Shown here piece after piece: positions 12,682 to 21,769 of a stretch of 64,000 nucleotides of DNA (position 1 is the first letter of the stretch; each line of letters opens with the position of its first letter). Origin of the DNA: Cymbidium sinense (taxonomy: Eukaryota > Streptophyta > Magnoliopsida > Asparagales > Orchidaceae); assembly GCA_021442155.1 (NCBI GenBank), contig CM038214.1, positions 137,120,040-137,184,039 of the forward strand, in the 5' to 3' direction. The translations under genes and the position numbers were made by a program. Below the pieces are notes generated by a model. That model was not told the DNA's origin and made no database searches. It saw only the letters and a list, made by a program, of their open reading frames with translations.

Positions 12682-13850
12682 TGATATGAACACATATCCC
12701 CAAGCCAACAACAGAAATAAAAGAAATAGAAGAAGGTCGGATTGGCTAAAAGATTTCACAAGTATGGAGAAAATAGAAAACAGAGAATAAATTACAGCCT
12801 TAGAACAGAGAGGAATAAAGAAATAAATATTAGCAAATTATTACAAAACAAGAAATAATGTAGAATAATAAAAGCTCCCAAAAGAACAGACAGAGAGATA
12901 CATCAAACAGTACAGAACTCCCCAGGAACCATATACAATAGAGAAGTTGCTCAACACAAGCAAGGGAAAGACTCATCCAATACATAACAGAAATAACAGC
13001 CAGAAAGATTAGTAAAATAGAAGACTGATATGCAAGAAATTAAGAAATACAACTAAATACACAACAGAAGCAAGAACTATAACAGAATCTAACCAAAATT
13101 AGTTACCAAAGACATAGCAGATGAACCTTCTAGAAGAGCAACAAACTATAAATAGAGAGGAGATCAAAACAAGAAGGGATCAAAAATTATCTCAAGAACT
13201 CCTCCTCCTCGACTCAGCCTTTCTCCTTCCTCCTCAACCTTTCACGGAAGTGGCCGAATCCTTCCTTAGACCGGAGCAACGCCCGCGATCTCCCTCTGGA
13301 TCGCTCTTCCTCTCAGAGCTCTCTCTCAAGAACCCTAACTCTCTCGAATACCCAAAATGACTCCCGAGCCAATCTCTTCCCATTCAAACGAGAAGCGCCC
13401 TCGTGAAGCTTCATCAAACGGCAGGATAAAATCAATCGCAGACTCCATTCCATCGACGCATCCTTAGTCATCCCGTACATCAAGCTCATCTCCCTCCAAC
13501 ACCTGTAATCCACTCAGTTCAACAATGATCAGGAACCGCAGGATAAAATAACACATCAAAGGGTCTACAAGAAAGCAACTACATCCGACGGTTCAAGAAA
13601 CAGCTCAAGAGAAACGCAATCCAAGTGATCCAATCCAACGACTGAGTTAAAAGGCGCTAAATCCAACGGATCAGAAAGCACCCGCAAAACCCTTCCTCCT
13701 CTCACTACCGGTTCGTACCACTTGGTCAACTCAAGGAATGACTCAATCCAAGGCAGCCCAATCTAGGGAAATCAACCCAATCGGGGACTGAATTGGCATG
13801 TAAGAACTATTCACTCAAGCCTAACTCAATTATAGAAATTAGGCGTATCA
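12682..13850 (+). repeat. Chromovirus 3' LTR
   Basis: 1,169 bp, starting TGATATGAAC and ending GCGTATCA. It is the longer and apparently less eroded of the two LTRs. It has the same TATA box at 13147. Confidence 0.92.
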
Positions 13851-13855
13851 TTAAG
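13851..13855. repeat. Target-site duplication TTAAG, right
   Basis: Matches the left copy at 7327-7331. Confidence 0.9.
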
Positions 13856-13893
13856 CTTGTAAGAAAACATTTATTTGGAATATATTTACATAC

Positions 13894-14289
13894 TGTTCCC
13901 TTGCAGGAACCATATGGTGGTACCTCTCAGTGACCTCCCTCTCCCAAATATTCACATACATCCGACGATCCAGAGTACACATAACTTGCAACGCCACCGC
14001 CGCCGACCACCAGGGCATTGACCGGCGAGGCCTGATACCTTAGAACCATGGTCAGCGCGTGGGTGCTCTCTCCGTACACTCTCCGCCACACTTTCACGCA
14101 ACCCTCCGCGCCGTGAACACGTCATCCCACCACCACCGCATTCGCCCCTCCTCGTGCGCCACGAAGGAGTCAACGCACCTGCCATCCCCACCTGCCACGC
14201 CTTCACGGTGCTGTCCCAAGACCCGGTGCAGAAGTTTCCGGCGTATAGAGCCAAACAGGAGATCTCCTCACTGGTGCTGCCACCCGGTT
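13894..14289 (-). pseudogene. WD40 gene, second coding block
   Basis: Minus-strand reading gives ISCLALYAGNFCTGSWDSTVKAWQV split over 14170-14270, then VDSFVAHE, then KVWRRVYGE, then SPVNALVVGGGG and SGSSD, then after a one-base shift YVNIWEREVTERYHHMVP. Those are parts of two to three WD40 blades. At least two frameshifts and one in-frame stop are present, each explained by loss of one to three bases. The block ends at a possible splice donor (GTATGT) at 13893. The chromovirus starts 38 bp further on. Confidence 0.75.
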
Positions 14290-14901
14290 CTAAAAATAAA
14301 CTTCGAATTAAGTGGATGAAATGAAATAAAACTAATAAATATAATTCATATTCATTTATTTAAAATTAAGTTACGTGCATAAAGTTTAGCACTGATGGAC
14401 TGTAAATGGATTGAGTAATTACGTGCATAATTTTTTAATAGAGAAATAGAAAAAAAATTAAATAAATAATATATATATATATCATAGCTATGTAATAATT
14501 ATAGTAATAAATATTCGATTCATTTCCTTTGAAATAATAATTTATATTATATTTTCTATAAAAATATATATTAGAATATTCTGATGCAAATTTATTTTCA
14601 AATTAATGTAATATATTTTTTTATAAGCATCATTAGTCTCAAATTGGAATTAACATTATTTAAATTCAAATATTATATAAAAATATTTAGCATATTTTTT
14701 ATATACTCATGTTTTTCAAGATAATGAACAAAATAACTCCTTAAGAGAAATATTTAATAAATATTTTTGACTCTACGTAAAAGTGATATCATGAACTTTG
14801 TAATTCGGGCATAATAGTATTCCCCATGACGCACTTATTTTCATCCTCATTCAAAGCCTCCCAATCTGTACTTCTAACCGAGGGTAGATCTCTAGTCCCA
14901 C
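14290..14901 (-). other. Candidate intron 1 of the WD40 gene
   Basis: This 612-bp AT-rich segment separates two GC-rich WD40 blocks. On the minus strand it begins GTGGGA and ends TTTATTTTTAG, so it obeys the GT-AG rule. JINGUBANG-type genes are usually intron-poor, so a decayed insertion is an alternative. An AT dinucleotide run (about 14467-14482) lies inside it. Confidence 0.45.
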
Positions 14902-15318
14902 CTGCCGTCGCCGGAAGAGCGGAAGGCGCAACCTCCTCGGCGGAACGTCGCCACCTTCCTCCACCTTATTCCGGAAGAAGCCGACGCCATCGCCACCGCC
15001 CAGACTCGCACCGGTCAGCGTGAGCCGTGAAAAGCCGTCCATGGGCCAGTAGAGCGCACGCGCGGCCTTCGAGTGCGCAACAAGCCGCAGTCCGCGAGTT
15101 CTGGCTGGCGCCAGGCCCGAACCCGGTCCGAATCGGAGCCCGTGAAAACGAGGCGACCTCGCGGCGAGAGCGATGGCGTGGTGCCGTCTTGGCGGTGGAG
15201 AGAGGTGAGGCAGTGGTAGTGGAGGGAAGGAGATGGAGGCTTGCGGGGACGTATGGCTGATGCTGTGGCGGAGGAGAGAGAAGCTGCCGGGGAGGGGAGG
15301 AGCGGGCGAGGGGAGATG
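14902..15318 (-). pseudogene. WD40 gene, first visible coding block (N-terminal blades)
   Basis: Read from the gap edge leftwards, the block gives a Ser/Pro-rich stretch, then a blade with RLVFTGSDSDRVRAW and RQPELADCGLL, then a second blade recognisable as LLAHGR..FTAHAD after a frame change. It is very GC-rich, unlike its AT-rich surroundings. Its end is set by a possible splice donor (CAG then GTGGGA on the minus strand) at 14901. A start codon is not visible and probably lies in the unsequenced gap. Plus-strand reading frames over the same bases are shadows of this GC-rich exon. Confidence 0.7.
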
Positions 15319-15418
15319 NNNNNNNNNNNNNNNNNNNNNNNNNNNNNNNNNNNNNNNNNNNNNNNNNNNNNNNNNNNNNNNNNNNNNNNNNNNNNNNNNN
15401 NNNNNNNNNNNNNNNNNN
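15319..15418. other. Assembly gap, 100 N
   Basis: Exactly 100 N, the usual placeholder for a gap of unknown size. The WD40 exon is on the left. On the right, retrotransposon A starts in the middle of its RNase H. The second RNase H, integrase and 3' LTR of A (more than 10 kb by comparison with B) are absent, so the true distance is probably large or the join is wrong. Reading frames that run through the N block are artefacts. Confidence 0.95.
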
Positions 15419-15640
15419 GATGTCTAAGGTAGTATAGAGCACTTTCCTTCCCATCGTCATTGGTTTGGGCCAACAGAGCACCGAGAGAGTCATCCAATGC
15501 AGCAGTGTAAAGGATCAATGGCCTGCCCGGGATAGGGGCTGATAAAATTGGCGGCTCCACCAAGTGCTCTTTGATGTCTTCGAAAGCATGCTGGCACTTG
15601 TCATCCCACTTGAACTTGGAATCCTTTTTGATAAGTGTTG
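15419..15640 (-). pseudogene. Copy A RNase H, cut by the gap
   Basis: KFKWDDKCQHAFEDIKEHL and LILYTAALDDSLGALLAQ match the start of the RNase H of Tat elements and align with copy B at 34950-35130. The frame reaches ALYYL and then meets the N block. Confidence 0.8.
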
Positions 15641-16215
15641 AGAATGGTTTGCATCTCCCTGATAGGTTTGAGATAAAGCATCTTAGATATGCCAATCATC
15701 CTTGAAAGGATCTAAGTTGAGTTAAACTCTTAGGAGGTGGCATTTCTAAGATGGCTTTGATCTTTTCAGGATCTATTTCTATTCCCTAGTGTTGAACAAC
15801 AAACCCAAGGAATTTCCCAGAAGAGACTTTGAATGCACACTTCAGAGGATTCATCTTGAGGTTATATTATCTTAACCATTTGAAAACTACTCTCAAGTTA
15901 AAGAGATGGTCTTCCTTTTTTTAAGCTTTTGACTACTAGATCATCAATGTAGCACTCAACCTGATGATGGATGAGTTCGTTGAAGATCTGAGTCATGGCC
16001 CGTTGGTATGTTGCACCAACATTTTTAAGGCCGAAAGGCATGACCCTATAATAGAAGATTTCAATCGGGGTTCGGAAAGCAGTGTTTCTTTCATCTTCAG
16101 AAGACATCTTGATTTGGTTATAGCCAGATGACCCATCCATGAAAGAGAAGACTGCATGAGATGAGGCAATGTCCACCATTAACTTTGGTATAGAAAAAGG
16201 AAACTCATCACTCAA
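15641..16215 (-). pseudogene. Copy A reverse transcriptase (palm and thumb)
   Basis: The minus-strand frame 16215-15898 gives DEFPFSIPKLMVDIASS, FMDGSSGYNQIKM, MPFGLKNVGATYQRAMTQIF and the catalytic ECYIDDLVVKS. Thumb sequences continue to about 15641 in other frames (YLRCFISNLSGRCK). Compared with copy B, about 100 residues of the fingers are missing directly upstream of DEFPF, so the enzyme could not work even without the stops. Confidence 0.85.
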
Positions 16216-17210
16216 TCAATACCCTAACTAAGTCATTAAATTTCTTCTTCTTCTTAATCCGGGTATGTCGGGCAGGATATTTTTCTTCCATGACGAGGTT
16301 AATTTCTTTTTAGCTTGTTCAATTGTTAATGAATCTCCTCTTTAAACTTTGGCAGTGCATCTTTGACTTGGAGATCATCTGTATCATCTGAAGTTTCTAA
16401 GAACACATTCTCATGAGTGTTGGGGATGTGTGAGAAGAACCTATTAGATTCCAAATTGTTGGTAACAACTAGGTAATCTTCATCATTAACTACATGTAGA
16501 ACTAGTCGCATCTGTGTACTTTATATTGTTCCATAGCTTTTTGAAGTATTCACTGCTTGAAGTGTGAAAACTACCTTTCTAGATTTTGGACACAAGAGTA
16601 AAAGTCAAATGGTAATTTCATTAATTCTTTAAAGTATCTTCCTCAAGTCCTACATCAATTCTAGACTTGAGGATGATGAACCCAAAAGAACCTTTCTCTT
16701 CATGTCCTTTGGAAGACTTAGGGACTTCTTTAACTACTATAACTTCAACTTTTGAGATGTAAGTGAGGTAAGAGCTAAGGTTCCCAACTGCTATCGAATA
16801 GTTTCACATAAACCATATTCAAATACTTTGCTTTGCTTGGAGGCCTAGTCTTCGTCTCTGGCTGGATCAAAAGTCACCTCCAATGGAACCGAGAGGGGTT
16901 GGATGGTATACTAATCACATTAGACTCATCCTCTGGATTCCAAGTCTATGTGAATAGTAGGGTACTCATGAACTGAACACCTCTATTGGATGAAGGCCAA
17001 CTAAGGGGTCTTCCACCTCTAGAACTGCCTCTATGCCTCTGCCTCTACCTAGTGGAGGTTGAGCCATCCTACCCATATGTCCATATGATGGAATGAACTG
17101 TGGGTGAAATGTGATATGCATCCACTTCTTCTTCAATTCCCCTTTCTTGCTCACTTGGGCTTTTATTTTTCTTTTCATTTTCTTTTATCTTTTCTTTTGT
17201 TTTATTTTCT
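16216..17210 (-). pseudogene. Copy A protease-RT linker
   Basis: The stretch aligns with copy B 36000-36870. Recognisable frames include EDYLVVTNNLESNRFF (16500-16400) and a Pro/Gly/Arg-rich segment (near 17040). No catalytic domain is seen. The part just before 16215 reads KKKKKFNDLVRVLIE and then jumps to the RT palm. Confidence 0.55.
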
Positions 17211-17900
17211 TTTGCTTTTACATTTGCATTTGAATTTTGTCCAAGTTGATGAGAAAGGGTGTTTTGAGAAAGATAGTAGGTCGCATCCTCATAGATCTCA
17301 ACCTCTCTAACTTAGAATGGCTTTTCATCCCCGTTGACACGGTACTCAATTCCATCTTTTCTGAACTTGATGCACTGATGAAGGAAGAATGGAACAATCT
17401 TGTTCTGATGTATCCAAGGCCTACCAAGGCAAAGTAGTGAACAAAGTATTAGAATCAATGATATAGAACTTGGCTTCAGTCTTCCAGCCACCGATCTCCA
17501 ACGGCAACACTATAGAACCTAAAGCCCGCTCACCTTGATCATCCTCTCAACATCATCCTATCTCCTCGAAGAGTAGAGATGTCGATCTTCAAATAGGCAA
17601 GGGACTTTAGACTCATAATGTTTACTGATGCACCTGAATCCAAGAGAACCCTGATGAGTCTAAACCTATCCATGTCAACTGTAATGTATAGGGGACGGTT
17701 GTGCTCCAAGTCCCTTAGTAGAAGGTCTTCATCTATGAAGGTGATCCCTTAGGCTTCTTTTGCATAGTGTGCTTCCTCATTTATAGCGGTCAGCTGAGCT
17801 AAGCATATTTCAAGATCAAGGAGAGCTTTGATTAGTGATTCCCTCATCTCTTTGGATAAGATAAGGGCATCATATATGCTTAGCTTAGATGACAACTTTC
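17211..17900 (-). pseudogene. Copy A aspartic protease
   Basis: RVLLDSGASVNIMSLKSLAY (near 17665-17606) has the Asp-Ser-Gly catalytic triplet in the form typical of Tat proteases. The upstream segment LSIYDALILSKEMRESLIKAL (17880-17815) is conserved with copy B. FYIIDSNT follows near 17460. Frameshifts separate these parts. Confidence 0.75.
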
Positions 17901-18516
17901 ATAGATGAGAAAGGACCTTATAGTCCACCTTCGGCTGATCTTCCACAAGCATATCCAAGGGTGGAGAATCTTGTGGAAGGGCTTCTCGATCTTCAAGACC
18001 AATGACTTGTTTCCCTCTATCTAGAGGTGCTGCCCTAGGAGGTAGAACATTGCCACTACAGAGGTTGACTTCGGTAATCTCTGGAGGCAAGGTGGTGGCA
18101 AGTTCTACCTGCACTTCAGGCTCACCTACAGCTTCTTCTATGGGACTTTCAGAATTGGATGATTCCAAGTCTATCTCAAGAGGTGAACCTGTAGTATTCA
18201 GAGTTGAAAAGTCCAACTCTAAATCAGAAAGAGGAAGATCAAAATTGTTATAGTTAATTAGACTTGAAAAGTTATTGTTAGGAATATAAGAAGACAACTC
18301 ATCAGAAGAGACACAGATGTAATTCAAATCGATTTTATTCTTCAATTTCTTGGAAGTATTTGGAGGTACAAAGTAGAAATCAAGTAGAGTGAGTGGAGTA
18401 AGAGATTTGATGCCCTTATCCGATACAAGAGTTCTACTAGTAGAAGAAACAGAAGAGCTAGCTGAAATGGAAAAAGTTGGTGTGGAAGCTGCAATTGAAA
18501 GTTGGAGTCTGGACAT
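17899..18516 (-). pseudogene. Copy A gag-protease linker, open frame
   Basis: This 205-codon open frame is the longest uninterrupted one in the window. It is rich in Ser, Thr, Leu and acidic residues (for example SPIEEAVGEPEVQVELATTL) and has no recognised fold. Copy B has the same region at 37703-38160, with a stop. It lies between the zinc knuckle of gag and the protease, so it is part of the polyprotein, not a separate gene. Confidence 0.6.
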
Positions 18517-18779
18517 GGTTGGTGGCTGTGCTAAGGGGCTATCTCAGCGACACATCTTTGCCGCTTCTTCGAGCTCCCATTTCCTAGAGTTGGCAACTTG
18601 CAAACCTTCCTTGGTGTTGGAGGTTTAGGCTCACCTACAAGGAAAGCTTCTTGATCTTGAAATATTTTCTTAGAGGTTTTAGACAAAGAAATGTCCTAAC
18701 CTTCTTTGGTTTTGGTAGGATCACTTGTATCCCCAAGGATTACCCTAATGAAACTGGAAGGTTATTCCACAAGGTATTC

Positions 18780-18885
18780 CTTTGGGATAATGACAACACC
18801 GGTCTTGAAACTGCATTCAAGCCAATCTTTGAATGTAAAACAATCCTCCAAAATGTGGCCTAGCATACGGTGGTAAGGGCAAAAG
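18780..18885 (-). pseudogene. Copy A gag zinc knuckle
   Basis: The minus strand reads CPYHRMLGHILEDCF, a Cys/His knuckle (C-x2-H with GH-x4-C) of the kind used to bind RNA in gag. Copy B keeps the same motif at about 38595-38640. EYLVE and VILGDTSDP follow. Confidence 0.7.
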
Positions 18886-18999
18886 TTTGGATCATGACTT
18901 TTGCCTACTTCCTCCAGTCTCCTAGGTTCGAATAGCTAAAAATCAGGTTTCTTTAAGAGGTTCTTAAAGATTTTCCTGATTACCTCCCTCTTAAAAGAA

Positions 19000-19910
19000 T
19001 AAGGTTTGTTTAACTTATCTAATAGAGTAGGTGGACCATAGTACTACGCGGATATATGTGCGGTGATGGTATGGGGGGTGGTCGTGGCGGCCGTGGAGGC
19101 TACGATGGAGGCCGGTATGGCTGCCTCGGTGGTGGCAAAGGAGGTGGAGGCTGGTGAGATCGTGGTCTCTCAGACTGATCTGTAGCTGGCTACTTCCCCT
19201 TATCAACCACTACTACTGCTCCAAGTTTCTTCTCCTAAACCTTTTGGGATTTCTACTTTGGCAACTGATCTAGAAAAGGCAACTATTTGGCCTCTCCTTG
19301 TAGACTAGCCGCCTTGTTGATTAGCTTCTCAAATGTCTTTATGGTGAATCCCTTAAGCATGAAGATGACCGGGCCATGGATATTCTTCAAGAGAATCTCA
19401 ATGGCATGTTGTTCAAACAGTTGTGGTTCACACTTCATGCTCAAGTTATGCCATCAGAGAATATAATCAACAAGTGAGTCACCGGAGTGTTGTTGGGCTA
19501 CAACGAGATCACCTACAGTAACCCTTTGATGAGCAAATATCTTGATGAAGATTTGCTCTAACTCAGCAAATGTCTTTACTGAATTATTGGGCAGTTCATC
19601 ATACCAATCAAAAGCAATACCGCTAGGCTACTACCGACAAAGAGTCTAAAGAGTAAAGCGTCGCCACCACATTGCAATAACTGAGTGAGCTATATGCTAC
19701 CTCAAATTCCCACTGCCATCGATGCTTTTGAAGGAAGGAGGCACAAAACCCTTGGGATACTGGATAGCATCGAATTCCTCTAGGTAGGGTCTACCCCTTG
19801 GAATCGATGATCCTCCCTGAGCTTGAGCCAAGCCTTCCTTCACCTGCTGCTCAACCATGAATTTTAGATCTTTTTCATGTTTGGAGGTACTATCCACTAC
19901 CTTCATATAC
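19000..19910 (-). pseudogene. Copy A gag core
   Basis: The frame 19906-19697 has GRPYLEEFDAIQYPKGFVPP and FKSIDGSGN; after frame changes, FDWYDELPNNSVKTFAELEQ and VAQQHSGDSLVDYI follow near 19600-19450. These are the conserved parts of the retrotransposon gag domain. A His/Arg/Gly-rich stretch near 19030-19180 may bind nucleic acid. Stops interrupt the domain several times. Confidence 0.75.
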
Positions 19911-21769
19911 AGACTAGTGCTACCTTGCTCAATGGGAGGTAGAGTCTTAACTGGATCTAAGATATGTGCTAGCTCAGGCTGATTGTACTAGGATGAACTG
20001 GAGGGGCTTGCTTCTGAAGCACTGACACTGCCAAGAAGTCCTGCAACTGATGTGCCATCCTAACAATCTATTTTTCTTTCTACCTTAACTATTTTTGGAG
20101 GTGATGGACTGATTTTGCGGTGTCTCCTTGATGAACCTCATCACCTTCCATGGCCTGTTGCTCCTTAAGAAGAGAACCTCTTGTATCAACCATATGCCAG
20201 TTGAATCCCCATCAAGTCATCTTCGTTGGGATCGATTCTTCATCAGACCATGCATACACTAAGATCTATTTTTTCTTCATAAAATAGTGTGCAACTATCT
20301 CATCTAAGGATCGATTAACTCAGCAGGTACAAACAGCTTGGGCTGACCAATGTGATCGCTATCATGCACTGAGAGGCACCAGACCTTACCTGTAGTTGGG
20401 GAGTCAATCCTGTGACTGTACTCACTAGAAGAATGATACTCCTTACTGATACTAGTTGTAATAGGGGTTATAATCCTAAGATGGTCCTCTACTACTGCTA
20501 CAACTGAACTATCATTTGGAATATCCGTGATAACTATCACCATCTTCGCATCCGGTTATATGGGTGGAGTTGGTGAAGGAATGACCACAATGCTCGCCAC
20601 TCCTTCCGCACCACCACTGAGGTAGAAGGTCAAGTAGGATAGCTCGGTCCTACCACAATGGGTGGTGTAGGAGGAGTAGGATCCCTTGGAGCCAGATCAC
20701 CAACGGGGTACGTCTTTCCCCGAATGCTACCTTCATGGCCTTAGATGGAATGGGTGATGCTGAAACCTGCATTGGCGATGGCGGACATGGGGTGGAGACA
20801 CCACCGTCTCTCTGTGTACAGGAACTAGGCTCCTATGGTGGCTAGTCCCCATGAGGAGAATACTATCGTATGGTGGTCGCTAGCGTGCGAGCTAGAAAAT
20901 CAACCAAAGCGGTAGCTGAACCTTCATCACTCTTTGCTAGTAATCTATGATGTATGGGCCTCACCCTCTCGATGGATCCCCTACTGGGCGATAAGATCAA
21001 AGATCGATCTGGGTACCAGACTTTGAGCATCCGTATGCTCCACCTACCTAGCATAGAATAGAGCGAAGGCGGCGTACGACCTCCTACTCCTAAAAACTGT
21101 CGATTATAAATGCACGACTAGAGGAGGCGATGAACGGATCCTCCTGGCATCCTCTCTATCTGATCTCGAGAGATGATGAAACTGGTTTTAACCAGTGGTA
21201 AAGTGATCATGAGAGACTCATCCATGGCTGATTTGATAGTTGCCTCAAGCTCTCTGGCTATCCGAGTATGGAACCATTTGACCATACGGTTCTTGTTCCT
21301 ATGCTAGGTGCAAGTAGGATGAGAGGAGTGTGAGCTAGACTCATACTCAAATGTGGGGGAGGCAAGCCTTGAAACTAGGGAGCTTTACCCTTGGAGGGCA
21401 CAGATGATAGGGTGCTAGCACACACCCGAGCAACGTGTGCAAACTCTAGGATGAACTGCAACTGGAACTAGAACTGCCAGTACTGTCGATATAGTATGAA
21501 ACCACTGAAGTCTATGGTACTACCACAACTTTCCTCTTCAGTGAGATATCTGAATCAGAGGGTAAGTCTACCCTGATGACCAGCTTCTGCCTGACCACCT
21601 TCTTCCTGCTGACTATGGTGAGGGGAATGCCCTCACAAGTGATCCTGGCCCCCTCAAATCCATGGCCAAAATGGATCAAGTGGGTATGGTCTAAACGAGG
21701 GAAGTTAGCCTGATCTAAGGCTAGATCCATGCCATGAGGGAAAGTAAAGACAAATTTTGGAACCCCCAT
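19911..21769 (-). pseudogene. Copy A gag N-terminal region
   Basis: The ATG at 21769 starts MGVPKFVFTFPHGMDLALDQ, matched by copies B (41431) and C (63273), so this is the real polyprotein start. The first frame runs 85 codons. Further down are KVWCLSVHDSD (20400-20360), matched by VRCIFVHDSD in B, and a region that in B is a coiled coil. No catalytic motif is seen. Confidence 0.65.

Larger units (their letters stand above)
7332..13850 (+). mobile_element. Chromovirus (Ty3/Gypsy) LTR retrotransposon, decayed
   Basis: The element is 6,519 bp, bounded by direct LTRs that start TGATATGAACAC and by the TTAAG duplication. The inside reads gag, protease, reverse transcriptase, RNase H, integrase and a C-terminal remnant with FDLEDKV, in the order of Ty3/Gypsy elements. 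The FxLEDKV tail next to the polypurine tract is typical of chromodomain-bearing plant chromoviruses; Reina-like is my best guess, not proven. Every domain is broken by small deletions. The two LTRs differ by many substitutions and short indels, so the insertion is not recent. It sits in an intron of the WD40 gene, in the opposite orientation. Confidence 0.9.
6699..15318 (-). pseudogene. WD40-repeat protein gene (JINGUBANG-like), interrupted
   Basis: Three GC-rich blocks on the minus strand read as successive WD40 blades in the right order: FTGSDSDRVRAW near 15150, YAGNFCTGSWDSTVKAWQV near 14200, then a blade ending IRVWRR near 6930 and one reading VYSSLDRMLKAW near 6800. The order, spacing and GSWDSTVKAW motif resemble the plant JINGUBANG family of intron-poor WD40 proteins, which act as scaffolds; family-level assignment is from memory. 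Candidate GT-AG introns lie at 14290-14901 and 7007-13893, and a chromovirus fills the second. Each block has 1-3-base deletions that shift frame, so the copy looks non-functional unless the assembly is faulty. The 5' end falls in the N gap. Purpose in this plant is unknown. Confidence 0.75.

Noticed and set aside
14059..14319. GC-rich plus-strand frames at 14059, 14826 and 15027
   Set aside because: They are antisense shadows of the WD40 exons, whose minus-strand reading gives clear WD40 motifs.
15015..15695. Long open frames running through 15319-15418
   Set aside because: They cross 100 N and join a WD40 exon to retrotransposon RNase H; the join is an artefact of the gap.
17899..18516. 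205-codon frame as a separate gene
   Set aside because: It sits between gag knuckle and protease of copy A and has a broken counterpart in copy B, so it belongs to the polyprotein.
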